A stretch of 64,000 nucleotides of DNA from Sphaerisporangium krabiense (GTDB lineage: Bacteria; Actinomycetota; Actinomycetes; Streptosporangiales; Streptosporangiaceae), in assembly GCF_014200435.1 (NCBI RefSeq), contig NZ_JACHBR010000001.1, positions 5,522,001 to 5,586,000 on the forward strand, given 5' to 3'. Shown in pieces: positions 25,420 to 33,238 of this stretch. The position numbers and the translations under genes are program-made. How positions within the stretch are numbered: the stretch's first letter is position 1; each line of letters begins with the position of its first letter. The notes beneath the pieces are model-generated. The model searched no databases and was not told where the DNA came from. It worked only from the letters and a program-made list of their open reading frames with translations.

Positions 25420-26724
25420 TCACGCCTCGGCGGCGGGTGCCGTAGGCAGGTCGCGGTCGCGCCGCAACGGCCCCGCGAACAGAATGAGGCCGCTCAGGGC
25501 CACTCCCGCCATCGCGACCCACATGGCGGGGCGCACGCCGAGCGCGTCGCCGAGCGCCCCGGCGGCCACGGCGCCGACCGGAATCGTGCCCAGGTTGACG
25601 AACTGCATCGTGACCGAAACCCGGCCGAGCAGATGGCGCGGGCAGTACGCCTGCCGGAACGCGCCTTTGATCACATTTCCCGCCACGACGCCCGCGACCA
25701 CCATCAGGGCGCCCGCGACCCCTAGGGCCAGCCACGGCCCGGGACGCGCGGCGGGGAGCAGCAGCCCGAACGGCGTGCACGCCACCTCGCAGACGATCAG
25801 GGCCCTGGCGCTGCCGAGGCGGCGGGAGATCCAGGTGGCCAGGGCGGCGCCCGCGACGCCGCCGACGCTGGTGGCGGCGATCAGGCCGCCCGCCGTCCCG
25901 GCGCTCACACCGACGTCGCGCACCAGGAAGACCACGAGGATGGCCTGGTAGCCGACGAGGAACAGGTTCGACATGGCCCCGAACAGGGTCAGGACCCGCA
26001 GGTAGGGGTCGCGCAGGACGAACCGCATGCCCTCGCCGATCTGCCGGCGCAGCGTGGCCGTCTCGCGCACCGGGGCGGCCGCCTCGCGCGCCCGCATCGC
26101 GAGCAGGCAGACCGCGGAGATCACGAAGGTGGCCGCGTCGGCGAGCAGGCCGGCGACCGCGCCGAACGCCTGGGCGGCCAGGCCGCCCGCGCCCGGGCCC
26201 GCGACCTGGGCGGCCGACTCGCCGCCCTGGAGCTTGGCGTTGCCCTCCCGCAGGTCGGCCGTGGCGACCACCGAGGGCAGCAGGACCTGGTAGGCCGTCT
26301 GGAAGAACACCTTGGCGGCGCCGGCGACCAGGGCCGCGGCCATCAGGTGGCCGATGGTGAGCACGCCCAGCCACGCGGCCACCGGGACGCTGCAGAACGC
26401 CAGCGCCGACACCACGTCGCAGGCCAGCATGACCGGGCGCCGGGGCAGCCGGTCGACCCAGGCGCCCGCGGGCAGGCCGATGAGCAGCCAGGGCAGCCAG
26501 GCCGCGGCGGTCAGCACGCCCACGGCCAGGGCGTCGGCGTGCAGCACGGTGACGGCCACCAGGGGCATCGCGACGCTGGTCACCGAGCTGCCGAACGCGC
26601 TGGAGGTCTCGCCGATCCACAGCAGGCGGAAGTCGCGCTCGCGCAGCAGGCCCCCGACGCCGCGGCGCGCGGGGGAGCGGCCGGAGGGGCCCGGCTGCGG
26701 GGATCGCGCCTCCAGGGCGTTCAT
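25420..26724 (-). CDS. MFS transporter (MFS_3/EntS-like exporter)
   Basis: 434 residues with about eleven to twelve membrane helices. The N-terminal RDFRLLWIGETSSAFGSSV and the loop GAWVDRLPRRPVMLACDVV are typical of the MFS_3 (transmembrane secretion effector) group that includes EntS and macrolide exporters. The second half has FGAMSNLFLVGYQAILVVFL. The substrate is unknown; export of a small hydrophobic compound is the family norm. The ATG at 26724 overlaps the stop of the regulator gene upstream (ATGA), so the two are one operon and the regulator probably controls the transporter. Confidence 0.88.
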   Translation of the reverse strand: MNALEARSPQPGPSGRSPARRGVGGLLRERDFRLLWIGETSSAFGSSVTSVAMPLVAVTVLHADALAVGVLTAAAWLPWLLIGLPAGAWVDRLPRRPVMLACDVVSALAFCSVPVAAWLGVLTIGHLMAAALVAGAAKVFFQTAYQVLLPSVVATADLREGNAKLQGGESAAQVAGPGAGGLAAQAFGAVAGLLADAATFVISAVCLLAMRAREAAAPVRETATLRRQIGEGMRFVLRDPYLRVLTLFGAMSNLFLVGYQAILVVFLVRDVGVSAGTAGGLIAATSVGGVAGAALATWISRRLGSARALIVCEVACTPFGLLLPAARPGPWLALGVAGALMVVAGVVAGNVIKGAFRQAYCPRHLLGRVSVTMQFVNLGTIPVGAVAAGALGDALGVRPAMWVAMAGVALSGLILFAGPLRRDRDLPTAPAAEA

Positions 26725-27296
26725 GGCCGCCCCGGGACGCCGAAGGCGAACAGGAACACCGGGTCCCGCCGGGCGCCGTCGTCGGGGACGTCACGGGCCG
26801 CCCAGCGCTCGAACAGGGCGATGACCTCCCCGCTCAGCTCGGCGAGCTCGGCGGGCGTCAGCCGCAGCCACTTGTCGGCGGAGAAGGGCGCGTTCTCCCA
26901 GGCCGCGCGCTCGTCCTCGGTCATGGCGTAGTAGGCGCGGACGATGCCCACGTGGTGGTCCAGGTTGATCGACTCGGCGGCGCCGGCCACGGCGGCCGAG
27001 GCGGGGTCGGACTCGAAGTCGCGGGTGGACCACCGGAGCGACGCCGACACCAGGCGCCACCAGCGCTCGCGCCGGTCGCGGGCCAGCTCGGGGGCCTCCT
27101 CGACCAGCTCTCCCGAGGCGAGGACGCGCAGGTGGTGGCTGACGTTGGCCACGGCCTGCCCGGTGTGGTCGGCCAGCATGCTGGCGGTGCAGGGCCCGTA
27201 GACCTTGAGCGCGTCCATGAGGCGGCGCCGCAGGGGGTGTGCCAGGGCGGCCAGCACGCGGGAGTCGGTGATCTGCCGGACGTTCTCGTTCTCCAT
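26721..27296 (-). CDS. ArsR-like winged-helix regulator
   Basis: 191 residues. The N-terminal winged helix reads LAALAHPLRRRLMDALKVYG, then ASMLADHTGQAVANVSHHLR as the recognition region (about 42-61). The C-terminal 110 residues are mostly helical and acidic with a DHHVGIVRAYYAM segment and do not look like a metal site. This is the HTH_20 type of ArsR-like regulator, often paired with MFS exporters. ATG at 27296 is preferred; GTG at 27305 would add three residues. A perfect inverted repeat at 27329-27358 lies 33 bases upstream and is the likely operator. Confidence 0.85.
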   Translation of the reverse strand: MENENVRQITDSRVLAALAHPLRRRLMDALKVYGPCTASMLADHTGQAVANVSHHLRVLASGELVEEAPELARDRRERWWRLVSASLRWSTRDFESDPASAAVAGAAESINLDHHVGIVRAYYAMTEDERAAWENAPFSADKWLRLTPAELAELSGEVIALFERWAARDVPDDGARRDPVFLFAFGVPGRP

Positions 27297-27328
27297 GGGT
27301 CCCACGCTGGCATGGGCAACACTCCTTG

Positions 27329-27358
27329 CGCAAGAGCCATTGCTAAAGACCTCTTGCG
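27329..27358. promoter_or_regulatory. Candidate operator of the ArsR-MFS operon
   Basis: CGCAAGAG (27329-27336) and CTCTTGCG (27351-27358) are perfect inverse copies separated by 14 bases. The left half also overlaps the ten-base palindrome CTTGCGCAAG (27325-27334). The position just upstream of the regulator start fits autorepression. This is inferred from sequence symmetry only. Confidence 0.6.
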
Positions 27359-27737
27359 TATTGACATCTCTGGAGAGGCCCGCAACCGCCGATCCGGCCC
27401 GTCAAGATCAAGAACTGGTGGGACGGATGTGACGGATGTGACGAAGGTCGGGCCCTGTTTCCACGCATGTGAGAGGAATCACATTCGGGTAACAGAGGGC
27501 ATTGATATCCAGGCGTTATCGGTTAGTGATCAGTCGTAATGATCTACGTTGTGCTGACCCACCCTTTGCTGGAATTTCGCAATCTGTGTAGCTTCTGGGC
27601 CGCGGCGAGCAACGCCATGCCGTCGCGAACGAGGGCCGATCCGCAAGATCGGCCGACGCACCACCCATCCATTCGGCCGTCGTCGCCGGCGCATGCCGGC
27701 GAAACCGGGGACCCGACAAGGAACCCACCCCTCGGCG
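27359..27737. other. Intergenic region upstream of the c-di-AMP riboswitch
   Basis: No convincing gene. It holds two tandem copies of GACGGATGT (27422-27439) and a hairpin CGCCGGC-GCAT-GCCGGCG (27684-27701). A short frame starting at 27539 overlaps the riboswitch and is judged non-coding. The promoter of the NlpC/P60 leader transcript must lie within this region; I could not place its boxes with confidence. CCGGGGACCC at 27706 repeats a riboswitch-like sequence found again at 27771. Confidence 0.5.
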
Positions 27738-27875
27738 GCCTGCCGAATCCGTGCGGCAAGGAGCACGGAGCCGGGGACCCAATTGACCTTCCACCCGGGA
27801 GGTCGGGGGTGAATCGGCGCCTCGCGCGCCGTAGGGCTGCTTCCCTGCCCGAATCCGTCAGCTAACCCGGTAGGC
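27738..27875 (+). promoter_or_regulatory. Cyclic di-AMP riboswitch (ydaO-yuaA class)
   Basis: The leader carries conserved blocks of this class: GAGCCGGGGACCC (27768-27780), GGGGTGAATCGGCG (27806-27819), CCGTAGGGCTGCTTCCC and CCCGAATCCGTCAGCTAACC (27848-27867). The closing helix P1 is visible: GCCTGCCG (27738-27745) pairs with CGGTAGGC (27868-27875) with a single G-U pair. In actinobacteria this riboswitch commonly controls cell-wall hydrolase genes, and here it precedes an NlpC/P60 gene by 27 bases. In known members c-di-AMP binding turns expression off. The assignment rests on sequence blocks recognised by eye. Confidence 0.9.
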
Positions 27876-27901
27876 GTAAGTGGAAGATCCTAGGAGCGAT
27901 C

Positions 27902-28546
27902 CTGTCCAGCACCACCCCTAGCCCCCGCCTGCCCCGAATCGCCAGGTTCTCCTTCGGCGGCGCCGTCCTCACCGTGTCGGCCTCCGTCGCCCTGGCGGCC
28001 CTGCAGGTCCCGGCGGCGCACGCCGCCACGCCGGTCACCCCCGTCGTTCCCCCGGTCGCCACGGCGGAACCCGCCGCGGCTCCCGAGAGCGAGGCGGCGG
28101 CGACCACCACGGGCTCCACGGCCGCGAAGACCTCCAAGACCAAGAAGGCCAAGAAGACCAAGCTGACCAGGGCCGCGCGGCAGCGCGTCAAGGCGCGCAC
28201 CGCCGTGGCCGTCGCCAAGCGGCAGATCGGCGACCCCTACCGCTGGGGCGCCGCCGGCCCCGGCGCGTTCGACTGCTCGGGTCTCGTCCTGTACTCCTGG
28301 CGCAAGGCCGGCGTCAAGCTGCCCCGCGTCACCGGCGCGCAGTACCGCTCGGTGCGCAAGAAGGTCGCGTGGAAGAACCTCAAGCCGGGCGACCTGATGT
28401 TCTTCCGCGGGCTCGGCCACGTCGGCATGTACGTGGGCCACGGCAAGATGATCCACTCCCCGCACAGCGGCGCGCGGGTGCGGATCGACAAGCTCAACGG
28501 TTACCGCAAGGGCAGCTTCGTCGGAGCCGTCCGCCCCGGCGCGTGA
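27902..28546 (+). CDS. Riboswitch-controlled NlpC/P60 peptidoglycan hydrolase (probable CTG start)
   Basis: 214 residues from CTG at 27902. Between the in-frame stop at 27863 and GTG at 27974 there is no ATG, GTG or TTG. GTG at 27974 has no ribosome-binding site and would remove the basic end of the signal peptide. CTG at 27902 has AGGAG five bases upstream and yields SSTTPSPRLPRIARF plus a hydrophobic core ending AAHA. A lysine-rich linker (KTSKTKKAKKTK) leads to the NlpC/P60 domain: Cys125 in FDCSGLVLYSW, His173 in GLGHVGMY and His185. If GTG is used the protein is 190 residues. It hydrolyses peptidoglycan outside the cell and is tied to c-di-AMP by its leader. Confidence 0.85.
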   Translation: MSSTTPSPRLPRIARFSFGGAVLTVSASVALAALQVPAAHAATPVTPVVPPVATAEPAAAPESEAAATTTGSTAAKTSKTKKAKKTKLTRAARQRVKARTAVAVAKRQIGDPYRWGAAGPGAFDCSGLVLYSWRKAGVKLPRVTGAQYRSVRKKVAWKNLKPGDLMFFRGLGHVGMYVGHGKMIHSPHSGARVRIDKLNGYRKGSFVGAVRPGA

Positions 28547-28614
28547 CCGGTCCCGGCAGGCGCCTCCGCGCGGCCGTCTCCCCGCGGACGCCCCCGCGCT
28601 GAGCGCACCAGGCC

Positions 28615-28663
28615 GTGAAGGCCCCGTCCACCCTCACCCCTCGCGGGCGGACGGGGCCTTCAC
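28615..28663 (+). terminator. Strong hairpin terminator after the second NlpC/P60 gene
   Basis: A perfect 15-bp stem, GTGAAGGCCCCGTCC at 28615-28629 and GGACGGGGCCTTCAC at 28649-28663, with a 19-base loop and GTTCCC after it. Confidence 0.85.
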
Positions 28664-28735
28664 GTTCCCGGCGCCCGCCGCCCCTGCCCGTCCCGGGCCG
28701 CGTTGGCGGGGCGGGCCGCCCGGTAGATTGCCCGC

Positions 28736-29641
28736 ATGCGCGTCGTCCGGCTGGGGGCCTCACTCGCGGGCCTGCTGGCGGCCCTGAGCGCGCCGGCGGC
28801 GGCTCCGGCGCTCTGGGACGCCCTCCCGGCCGCGCCCGGGGCGTCAGCGGCGCTCTCCGGCGCGCCGGCCGTCCCCCGGGCCGCCACCGCCGACCCGGGA
28901 AGGCTCGCGCGGGCCGCGGTGGCCGAGCGCCCGGACGTCTGGGCGGGCGCGAGGATCGTCATCGGCGAGCGCTCCGTCGTGGTCGGTGCGGCACGGACGG
29001 GCGCCGCCGAGGCGGCCGATCTGGCCCGCAGGGCCGACCGTGCCGCCCGCGTCGTGGCGCGGCTGGCCGGGCCGGTGCGCCCGCTGGTGCTGCTGCCCGG
29101 CACGACCGCGCAGGCCGCCGCGCTCGCCGCGCCGGCCTCGGTGCGCGGGCTCGCCGCGGTCGCGGCCGTGGACCACGTGATCGTCGAGCCGGGCGCGTAC
29201 GCGCGGCTCAGCGACGCCGGGCGCGACGTCGTCCTGGCCCACGAGCTCACCCACCTCGCCACCGGCGCGGCCACGGACGCCCGCACGCCCAAGTGGCTCA
29301 TGGAAGGCTTCGCCGACTACGTCGGCTACCTGGACTCGGGCATCCCCGCGCCGGCGGCCGCCGCCGAGCTGGCCGCCGAGGTGCGCGCGGGCCGGCGCCC
29401 GATCGCGCTGCCGGGCCCGCAGGCCTTCGCGCCGGAGTCCCCGCGCCTGGCGCAGGCGTACGAGGAGGCGTGGCTCGCCTGCCGGTATGTCGTGGCCCGT
29501 TACGGTGAGCGCGCCCTCGTCGCCCTCTACCGTGAGTTCAGCGGGGGCGGCGCGCCGGGCGCGCTTCCCCGCGTGCTCGGAGTGAGCGCGGAGCGGTTCA
29601 CCGCCGCCTGGCGCGCCTACGTGGTGGCGGAGCTGTCGTGA
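28736..29641 (+). CDS. Secreted HExxH metallopeptidase (peptidase MA-like)
   Basis: 301 residues. A signal peptide (MRVVRLGASLAGLLAALSAP) is followed by an Ala-rich region and a gluzincin-type domain. The zinc motif is HELTH (169-173), with Glu190 in PKWLMEGFADYVGY as the likely third ligand or helix-capping residue, a spacing seen in peptidase MA and related families. The conserved LAQAYEEAWLACRYV follows. Its substrate is unknown, but it acts outside the membrane. The ATG at 28736 is the only sensible start. The next gene is also a zinc peptidase. Confidence 0.82.
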   Translation: MRVVRLGASLAGLLAALSAPAAAPALWDALPAAPGASAALSGAPAVPRAATADPGRLARAAVAERPDVWAGARIVIGERSVVVGAARTGAAEAADLARRADRAARVVARLAGPVRPLVLLPGTTAQAAALAAPASVRGLAAVAAVDHVIVEPGAYARLSDAGRDVVLAHELTHLATGAATDARTPKWLMEGFADYVGYLDSGIPAPAAAAELAAEVRAGRRPIALPGPQAFAPESPRLAQAYEEAWLACRYVVARYGERALVALYREFSGGGAPGALPRVLGVSAERFTAAWRAYVVAELS

Positions 29642-29705
29642 CCGCCCGCCGCACGCGCGCCCGGGGCCGTCGTGACCGCGCGGCACGCAGGAAAGGCTGG
29701 TATCG

Positions 29706-31001
29706 GTGGCGGAGCTGACCGAGGAGACCCGCCCCGGCGGGCGGGCGGGCGGCGGAGCCCGGGCGGCGGGCGTCGCGCTCGTGGCGCTCGGCGCGGTCAT
29801 GGCCGCCGTCGTCGCGCTGACGACCCCCTGGGACCCCTTGGGCGGCGCCCCCGCCGTGCCGGCCGACCCCGCCCGCGACTTCACCCCCGCGCAGATCTCC
29901 CGGGCCGCCGCCTTCGACGCCGCCGTCAGCCCGCCGTCCTACCTCTCGCTGGCCGTGACGCTGCTGGTGGCGGGCGCGCTGGTCCTCACCCCGGTGGGGG
30001 CGTGGGCGGTGGGCAGGCTCAGGGGGCCGTGGTGGCTGCGGGCCCTGGCCGGGGTGCTGCTGCTGTCCGCGGTGACGCTGCTGCTCAAGTGGCCGTTCGG
30101 CATGTGGTACGAGACCCGGCTGCGCGCGTACGGGCTGTCCACGCAGGGCTGGGCGGGGTGGTCGGCCGACCGGCTGAAGAGCTTCGCCGTGCAGACCGTG
30201 CTGGTCGCCGTGATGATCCTCGCGGTCGTCTGGCTGGCCCGCCGGCTGCCGGCCCGCTGGTGGATCCCCGCCGCCGCGGGGGCCTTCGTCCTCACCGTCG
30301 CCGCCTCGTTCGCCTACCCCGTGGTCGTGGAGCCGCTGTTCAGCGACTTCAAGCCGCTGCCGCGCGGGCCGCTGCGCGCCGAGCTGATCGCCATGGCCGG
30401 CCGCGACGGCGTCCCCGTCCGTGACGTCCTGGTCGCCGACGCCTCCCGCCGGACCAGCGCGCTCAACGCCTACGTCTCCGGCTTCGGTGCGACCCGGCGG
30501 GTCGTCGTCTACGACACGCTGCTGCGGGCTCCGGAGAAGGAGGTCGTGCTGGTGGTCGCGCACGAGCTCGGCCACGCCCGCGAGGACGACGTGCTGTACG
30601 GCACGCTGGTCGGCGGGCTCGGCGCCGCGGCGGGCGCGTGCCTGCTGTACCTGGTGGCCGGCGCGCCGGCGGTGCGCCGCCGCGCCGGGACGCCCTCGGT
30701 GGGCGACCCGCGGTCCGTGGGGCTGCTGCTGGGCCTGATCACGCTCGCCTCCGTGCTGGCGGGACCGGCCGAGAACGTGGTGAGCCGGGCGATCGAGGCC
30801 AGGGCGGACGTCCACGCCCTCGACCTCACCCGGGACCCGGCGACGTTCGTGGCGATGCAGAAGCGGCTGGCCGTCACGAACCTCTCCGACCTGTCGCCGG
30901 ACGCCGTGGACTACCTGCTGCACGCCTCCCACCCCACGACCCCGCAGCGCATCGCCCTCGCACGCGCCTGGGCCCGCGAGAACGGGCTGCCCGAGCCGTG
31001 A
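29706..31001 (+). CDS. M48 family membrane metallopeptidase (Ste24-like)
   Basis: 431 residues. Several membrane helices (about 22-40, 78-102, 110-127, 160-178, 188-205) precede the cytoplasmic-face catalytic domain. HELGH (286-290) binds zinc, with IEARADVHALDL carrying the third-ligand glutamate. SALNAYVSGFG before it is a conserved Ste24/HtpX feature. It is a CAAX-protease-type integral membrane peptidase, probably for membrane-protein quality control in bacteria. The GTG at 29706 has GGAAAGG upstream. The stop overlaps the glycosyltransferase start (GTGA), indicating coupled translation. Confidence 0.9.
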   Translation: MAELTEETRPGGRAGGGARAAGVALVALGAVMAAVVALTTPWDPLGGAPAVPADPARDFTPAQISRAAAFDAAVSPPSYLSLAVTLLVAGALVLTPVGAWAVGRLRGPWWLRALAGVLLLSAVTLLLKWPFGMWYETRLRAYGLSTQGWAGWSADRLKSFAVQTVLVAVMILAVVWLARRLPARWWIPAAAGAFVLTVAASFAYPVVVEPLFSDFKPLPRGPLRAELIAMAGRDGVPVRDVLVADASRRTSALNAYVSGFGATRRVVVYDTLLRAPEKEVVLVVAHELGHAREDDVLYGTLVGGLGAAAGACLLYLVAGAPAVRRRAGTPSVGDPRSVGLLLGLITLASVLAGPAENVVSRAIEARADVHALDLTRDPATFVAMQKRLAVTNLSDLSPDAVDYLLHASHPTTPQRIALARAWARENGLPEP

Positions 31002-32128
31002 ACCCCCGGGGCCGCGTCCTCATCGTCACCAACGACTTCCCGCCGCGCCCGGGGGGCATCCAGGCGTTCGTGCACGCCCTCGCCGAGCGCCGGCCGCCCG
31101 GCTCGACCGTGGTGTACGCCTCGCGCTGGCCCGGCTGGGAGGAGTTCGACGCGCGCCGCCCCTACCGGGTGGTGCGCCACCCCACCTCGCTGATGCTGCC
31201 GCTGCCCGGCGTGGCCCGGCGCGCGGCGGCGCTGGTGCGGCGGGAGAAGTGCGAGACCGTGGTGTTCGGCGCCGCGGCCCCGCTCGGCCTGCTGGCACCG
31301 GCGGTGCGGGCGGCGGGGGCGCGCCGGGTGGTCATGCTGACCCACGGCCACGAGGCGGCCTGGGCGGGCACGCCGCTGGCGCGCGGCGTGCTGGCCAGGA
31401 TCGGCGCCCACGCCGACGCGATCACCTACCTGGGCGAGTACACCCGGGAGCGGCTGGCCCGGGTGGTGCCGCCGTCCCGGCTGGTCAGGCTGGCCCCGGG
31501 CGTGGACACCGAGCTGTTCCGGCCCGGCGCGGGCGGGGCCGGGGTGCGCGCCGAGCTGGGCATCGGCGGCAGGCCGGTGGTGGTGTGCGTGTCGCGGCTG
31601 GTCGCGCGCAAGGGCCAGGACACGCTGGTGCGCTGCTGGCCCGCCGTGCTGCGCGCCGTGCCCGACGCGGTGCTCTTGCTGGTCGGCGGCGGCCCGTCGC
31701 GGCGCGCCCTGACGCGGCTGGTCGCGGCGCGCGGGCTCGGCGGCTCGGTGGTCATCACCGGGCCGGTGCCGTGGAGCAGCCTGCCCGCCTACTTCGACGC
31801 CGGGGACGTGTTCGCCATGCCCTGCCGCACCCGGCTGCGCGGCCTGGACGTGGAGGGGCTCGGCATCGTCTACCTGGAGGCGTCCGCCACCGGGCTGCCC
31901 GTGGTCGCGGGCCGCTCGGGCGGCGCGCCGGACGCGGTGCGCGAGGGGGAGACGGGCCTGCTGGTGGACGGCGACCGCCCCGAGCAGGTGGCCCGCGCGC
32001 TCGCCGTGCTGCTCAAGGACCCGGACCGGGCCCGCGAGATGGGCGCACGCGGCCGGGCGTGGATCGAGCGGGAGTGGCGCTGGGACCTGGTCGCCGGGCG
32101 GTTCTCCGAGCTGCTGACCGGCGGGTGA
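30998..32128 (+). CDS. GT4 glycosyltransferase, PimB'-like mannosyltransferase
   Basis: 376 residues, GT-B fold. The N-terminus RVLIVTNDFPPRPGGIQAF, the central CVSRLVARKGQDTLV and the nucleotide-sugar site LDVEGLGIVYLEASATGLPV with the E-x7-E arrangement match the actinobacterial PimB' group, which adds the second mannose to phosphatidylinositol monomannoside from GDP-mannose at the inner face of the membrane. Sequence alone cannot exclude another GDP-mannose or UDP-sugar acceptor. The GTG overlaps the M48 peptidase stop, so the two are made together, which fits a membrane-maintenance operon. Confidence 0.85.
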   Translation: MNPRGRVLIVTNDFPPRPGGIQAFVHALAERRPPGSTVVYASRWPGWEEFDARRPYRVVRHPTSLMLPLPGVARRAAALVRREKCETVVFGAAAPLGLLAPAVRAAGARRVVMLTHGHEAAWAGTPLARGVLARIGAHADAITYLGEYTRERLARVVPPSRLVRLAPGVDTELFRPGAGGAGVRAELGIGGRPVVVCVSRLVARKGQDTLVRCWPAVLRAVPDAVLLLVGGGPSRRALTRLVAARGLGGSVVITGPVPWSSLPAYFDAGDVFAMPCRTRLRGLDVEGLGIVYLEASATGLPVVAGRSGGAPDAVREGETGLLVDGDRPEQVARALAVLLKDPDRAREMGARGRAWIEREWRWDLVAGRFSELLTGG

Positions 32129-32223
32129 CCGGGTCATCGCGTTCGCACATGTCAATCGCGAGGGTGTGCACTCGCTCCGACATGTTCCCCCACGCTCGCA
32201 CACGACCGCGCCGGGCGCGGGTG

Positions 32224-32263
32224 GCCGATCGGGGCCGGCCCCCTCTGCCCGGCCCCGATCGGC
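32224..32263. terminator. Bidirectional terminator between glycosyltransferase and iclR-type gene
   Basis: A perfect 15-bp stem, GCCGATCGGGGCCGG at 32224-32238 and CCGGCCCCGATCGGC at 32249-32263, between convergent genes, with a ten-base loop. Confidence 0.85.
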
Positions 32264-32275
32264 GGCCCCGCGGGG

Positions 32276-33100
32276 TCAGCGGGTGGCGCCCAGCTTCCTG
32301 GAGACGCGCAGCGCCGCCTCGGCCACCAGCGGCCCGAGCTGGCGCACCCGGGCGGCCGTGATCCGCGAGGTCAGGCCGGAGACGGAGATCGCCGCGGTGA
32401 CCGCGTCGCCGTGGCCGAAGATCGGGGCGGCCACGCAGCGCACCTCGGGCTCGTTCTCGCGGTCGTCCACCGCGTAGCCGCGCTGGCGGATCCTGCTGAG
32501 CTCGGCGCGCAGGTGCGCCGGGTCGGTGATGGTGAAGCGGGTGACGGCGGGCATCCCGGCGGCCACGACTTGCTGCAGGTCGGCCTCCGGCTGCCAGGCG
32601 AGGATCGCCTTGCCCACGGCGGTGCGGTAGGCGGGCACGCGGCTGCCGATGCGCGAGGCCATCCGCACGGTCGCGGTGTTCTCCACCTTGTCGATGTAGA
32701 CCACGTCCGGCGGGTCGTACACCACCAGGTGGACGGTCTCGCGGACCTCGGTCATGAGCCGGTGCGACTCCTCGGCGGCGACGGTGCGCAGGTCGAGGGT
32801 GGCGAGGTAGGCCTGGCCGAGCAGCAGGGCGCCGTGCCCGAGCCGGTAGGCGCCGGTCCTCCGGTCGCGTTCCAGCAGCCTGGCCTCGATGAGCGGGGTG
32901 GTCAGCCGCAGCACGGTGCTCTTGGAGACCCCGAGCTCCTCGGCCAGCGAGGTGAGGGACAGGCCCTGGCCGGTGCCGGCGTGGGCGCGGACGTGGTCGA
33001 GCACGGCCAGCGCGCGCCGCAGCGACAGCGACTGGTTGCGCGCGGGGGTGGCGGGGCCGGTCAGGGGGGTCGTGGAACGGTGATCCGGCTTATCGAACAC
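32276..33100 (-). CDS. IclR-family regulator of the adjacent ABC importer
   Basis: 274 residues. The winged helix (about 26-80) contains LTSLAEELGVSKSTVLRLTT. The IclR effector domain follows, with VVYIDKVENTATVRMASRIG, VPAYRTAVGKAILAW and RCVAAPIFGHGDAVTAAISVSG. IclR proteins sense small organic acids or sugars. It is divergent from the substrate-binding protein gene with 138 bases between, so it very likely controls that transporter. The GTG at 33100 is chosen for a compact N-terminus; ATG at 33148 would add 16 residues and is possible. Confidence 0.88.
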   Translation of the reverse strand: MFDKPDHRSTTPLTGPATPARNQSLSLRRALAVLDHVRAHAGTGQGLSLTSLAEELGVSKSTVLRLTTPLIEARLLERDRRTGAYRLGHGALLLGQAYLATLDLRTVAAEESHRLMTEVRETVHLVVYDPPDVVYIDKVENTATVRMASRIGSRVPAYRTAVGKAILAWQPEADLQQVVAAGMPAVTRFTITDPAHLRAELSRIRQRGYAVDDRENEPEVRCVAAPIFGHGDAVTAAISVSGLTSRITAARVRQLGPLVAEAALRVSRKLGATR

Positions 33101-33238
33101 GCAGGTCAACTTAGGCGCAAGATTGCCAGTGACGCCACTTTGCACCATGAAATTCCGCAATGCACAACAAATCACCCTGGCTCTTCCCGTGATCGCGGAC
33201 CGCTTTCTAAGGTCTGCCGCCAACGGGAGGAGACTGCT
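33101..33238. promoter_or_regulatory. Divergent control region, IclR gene / ABC importer
   Basis: 138 bp, more AT-rich than the flanking genes. The sequence TGCACCATGAAATTCCGCAATGCAC (33141-33165) carries two TGCAC copies and the near-symmetric TTGC/GCAA pair around an AT-rich centre, a plausible IclR site. Shine-Dalgarno GGGAGG for the binding-protein gene is at 33226. Confidence 0.4.

Noticed and set aside
27539-27865. Open frame of 108 codons upstream of the NlpC/P60 gene
   Set aside because: It runs through the c-di-AMP riboswitch, has no ribosome-binding site and its composition is not protein-like.
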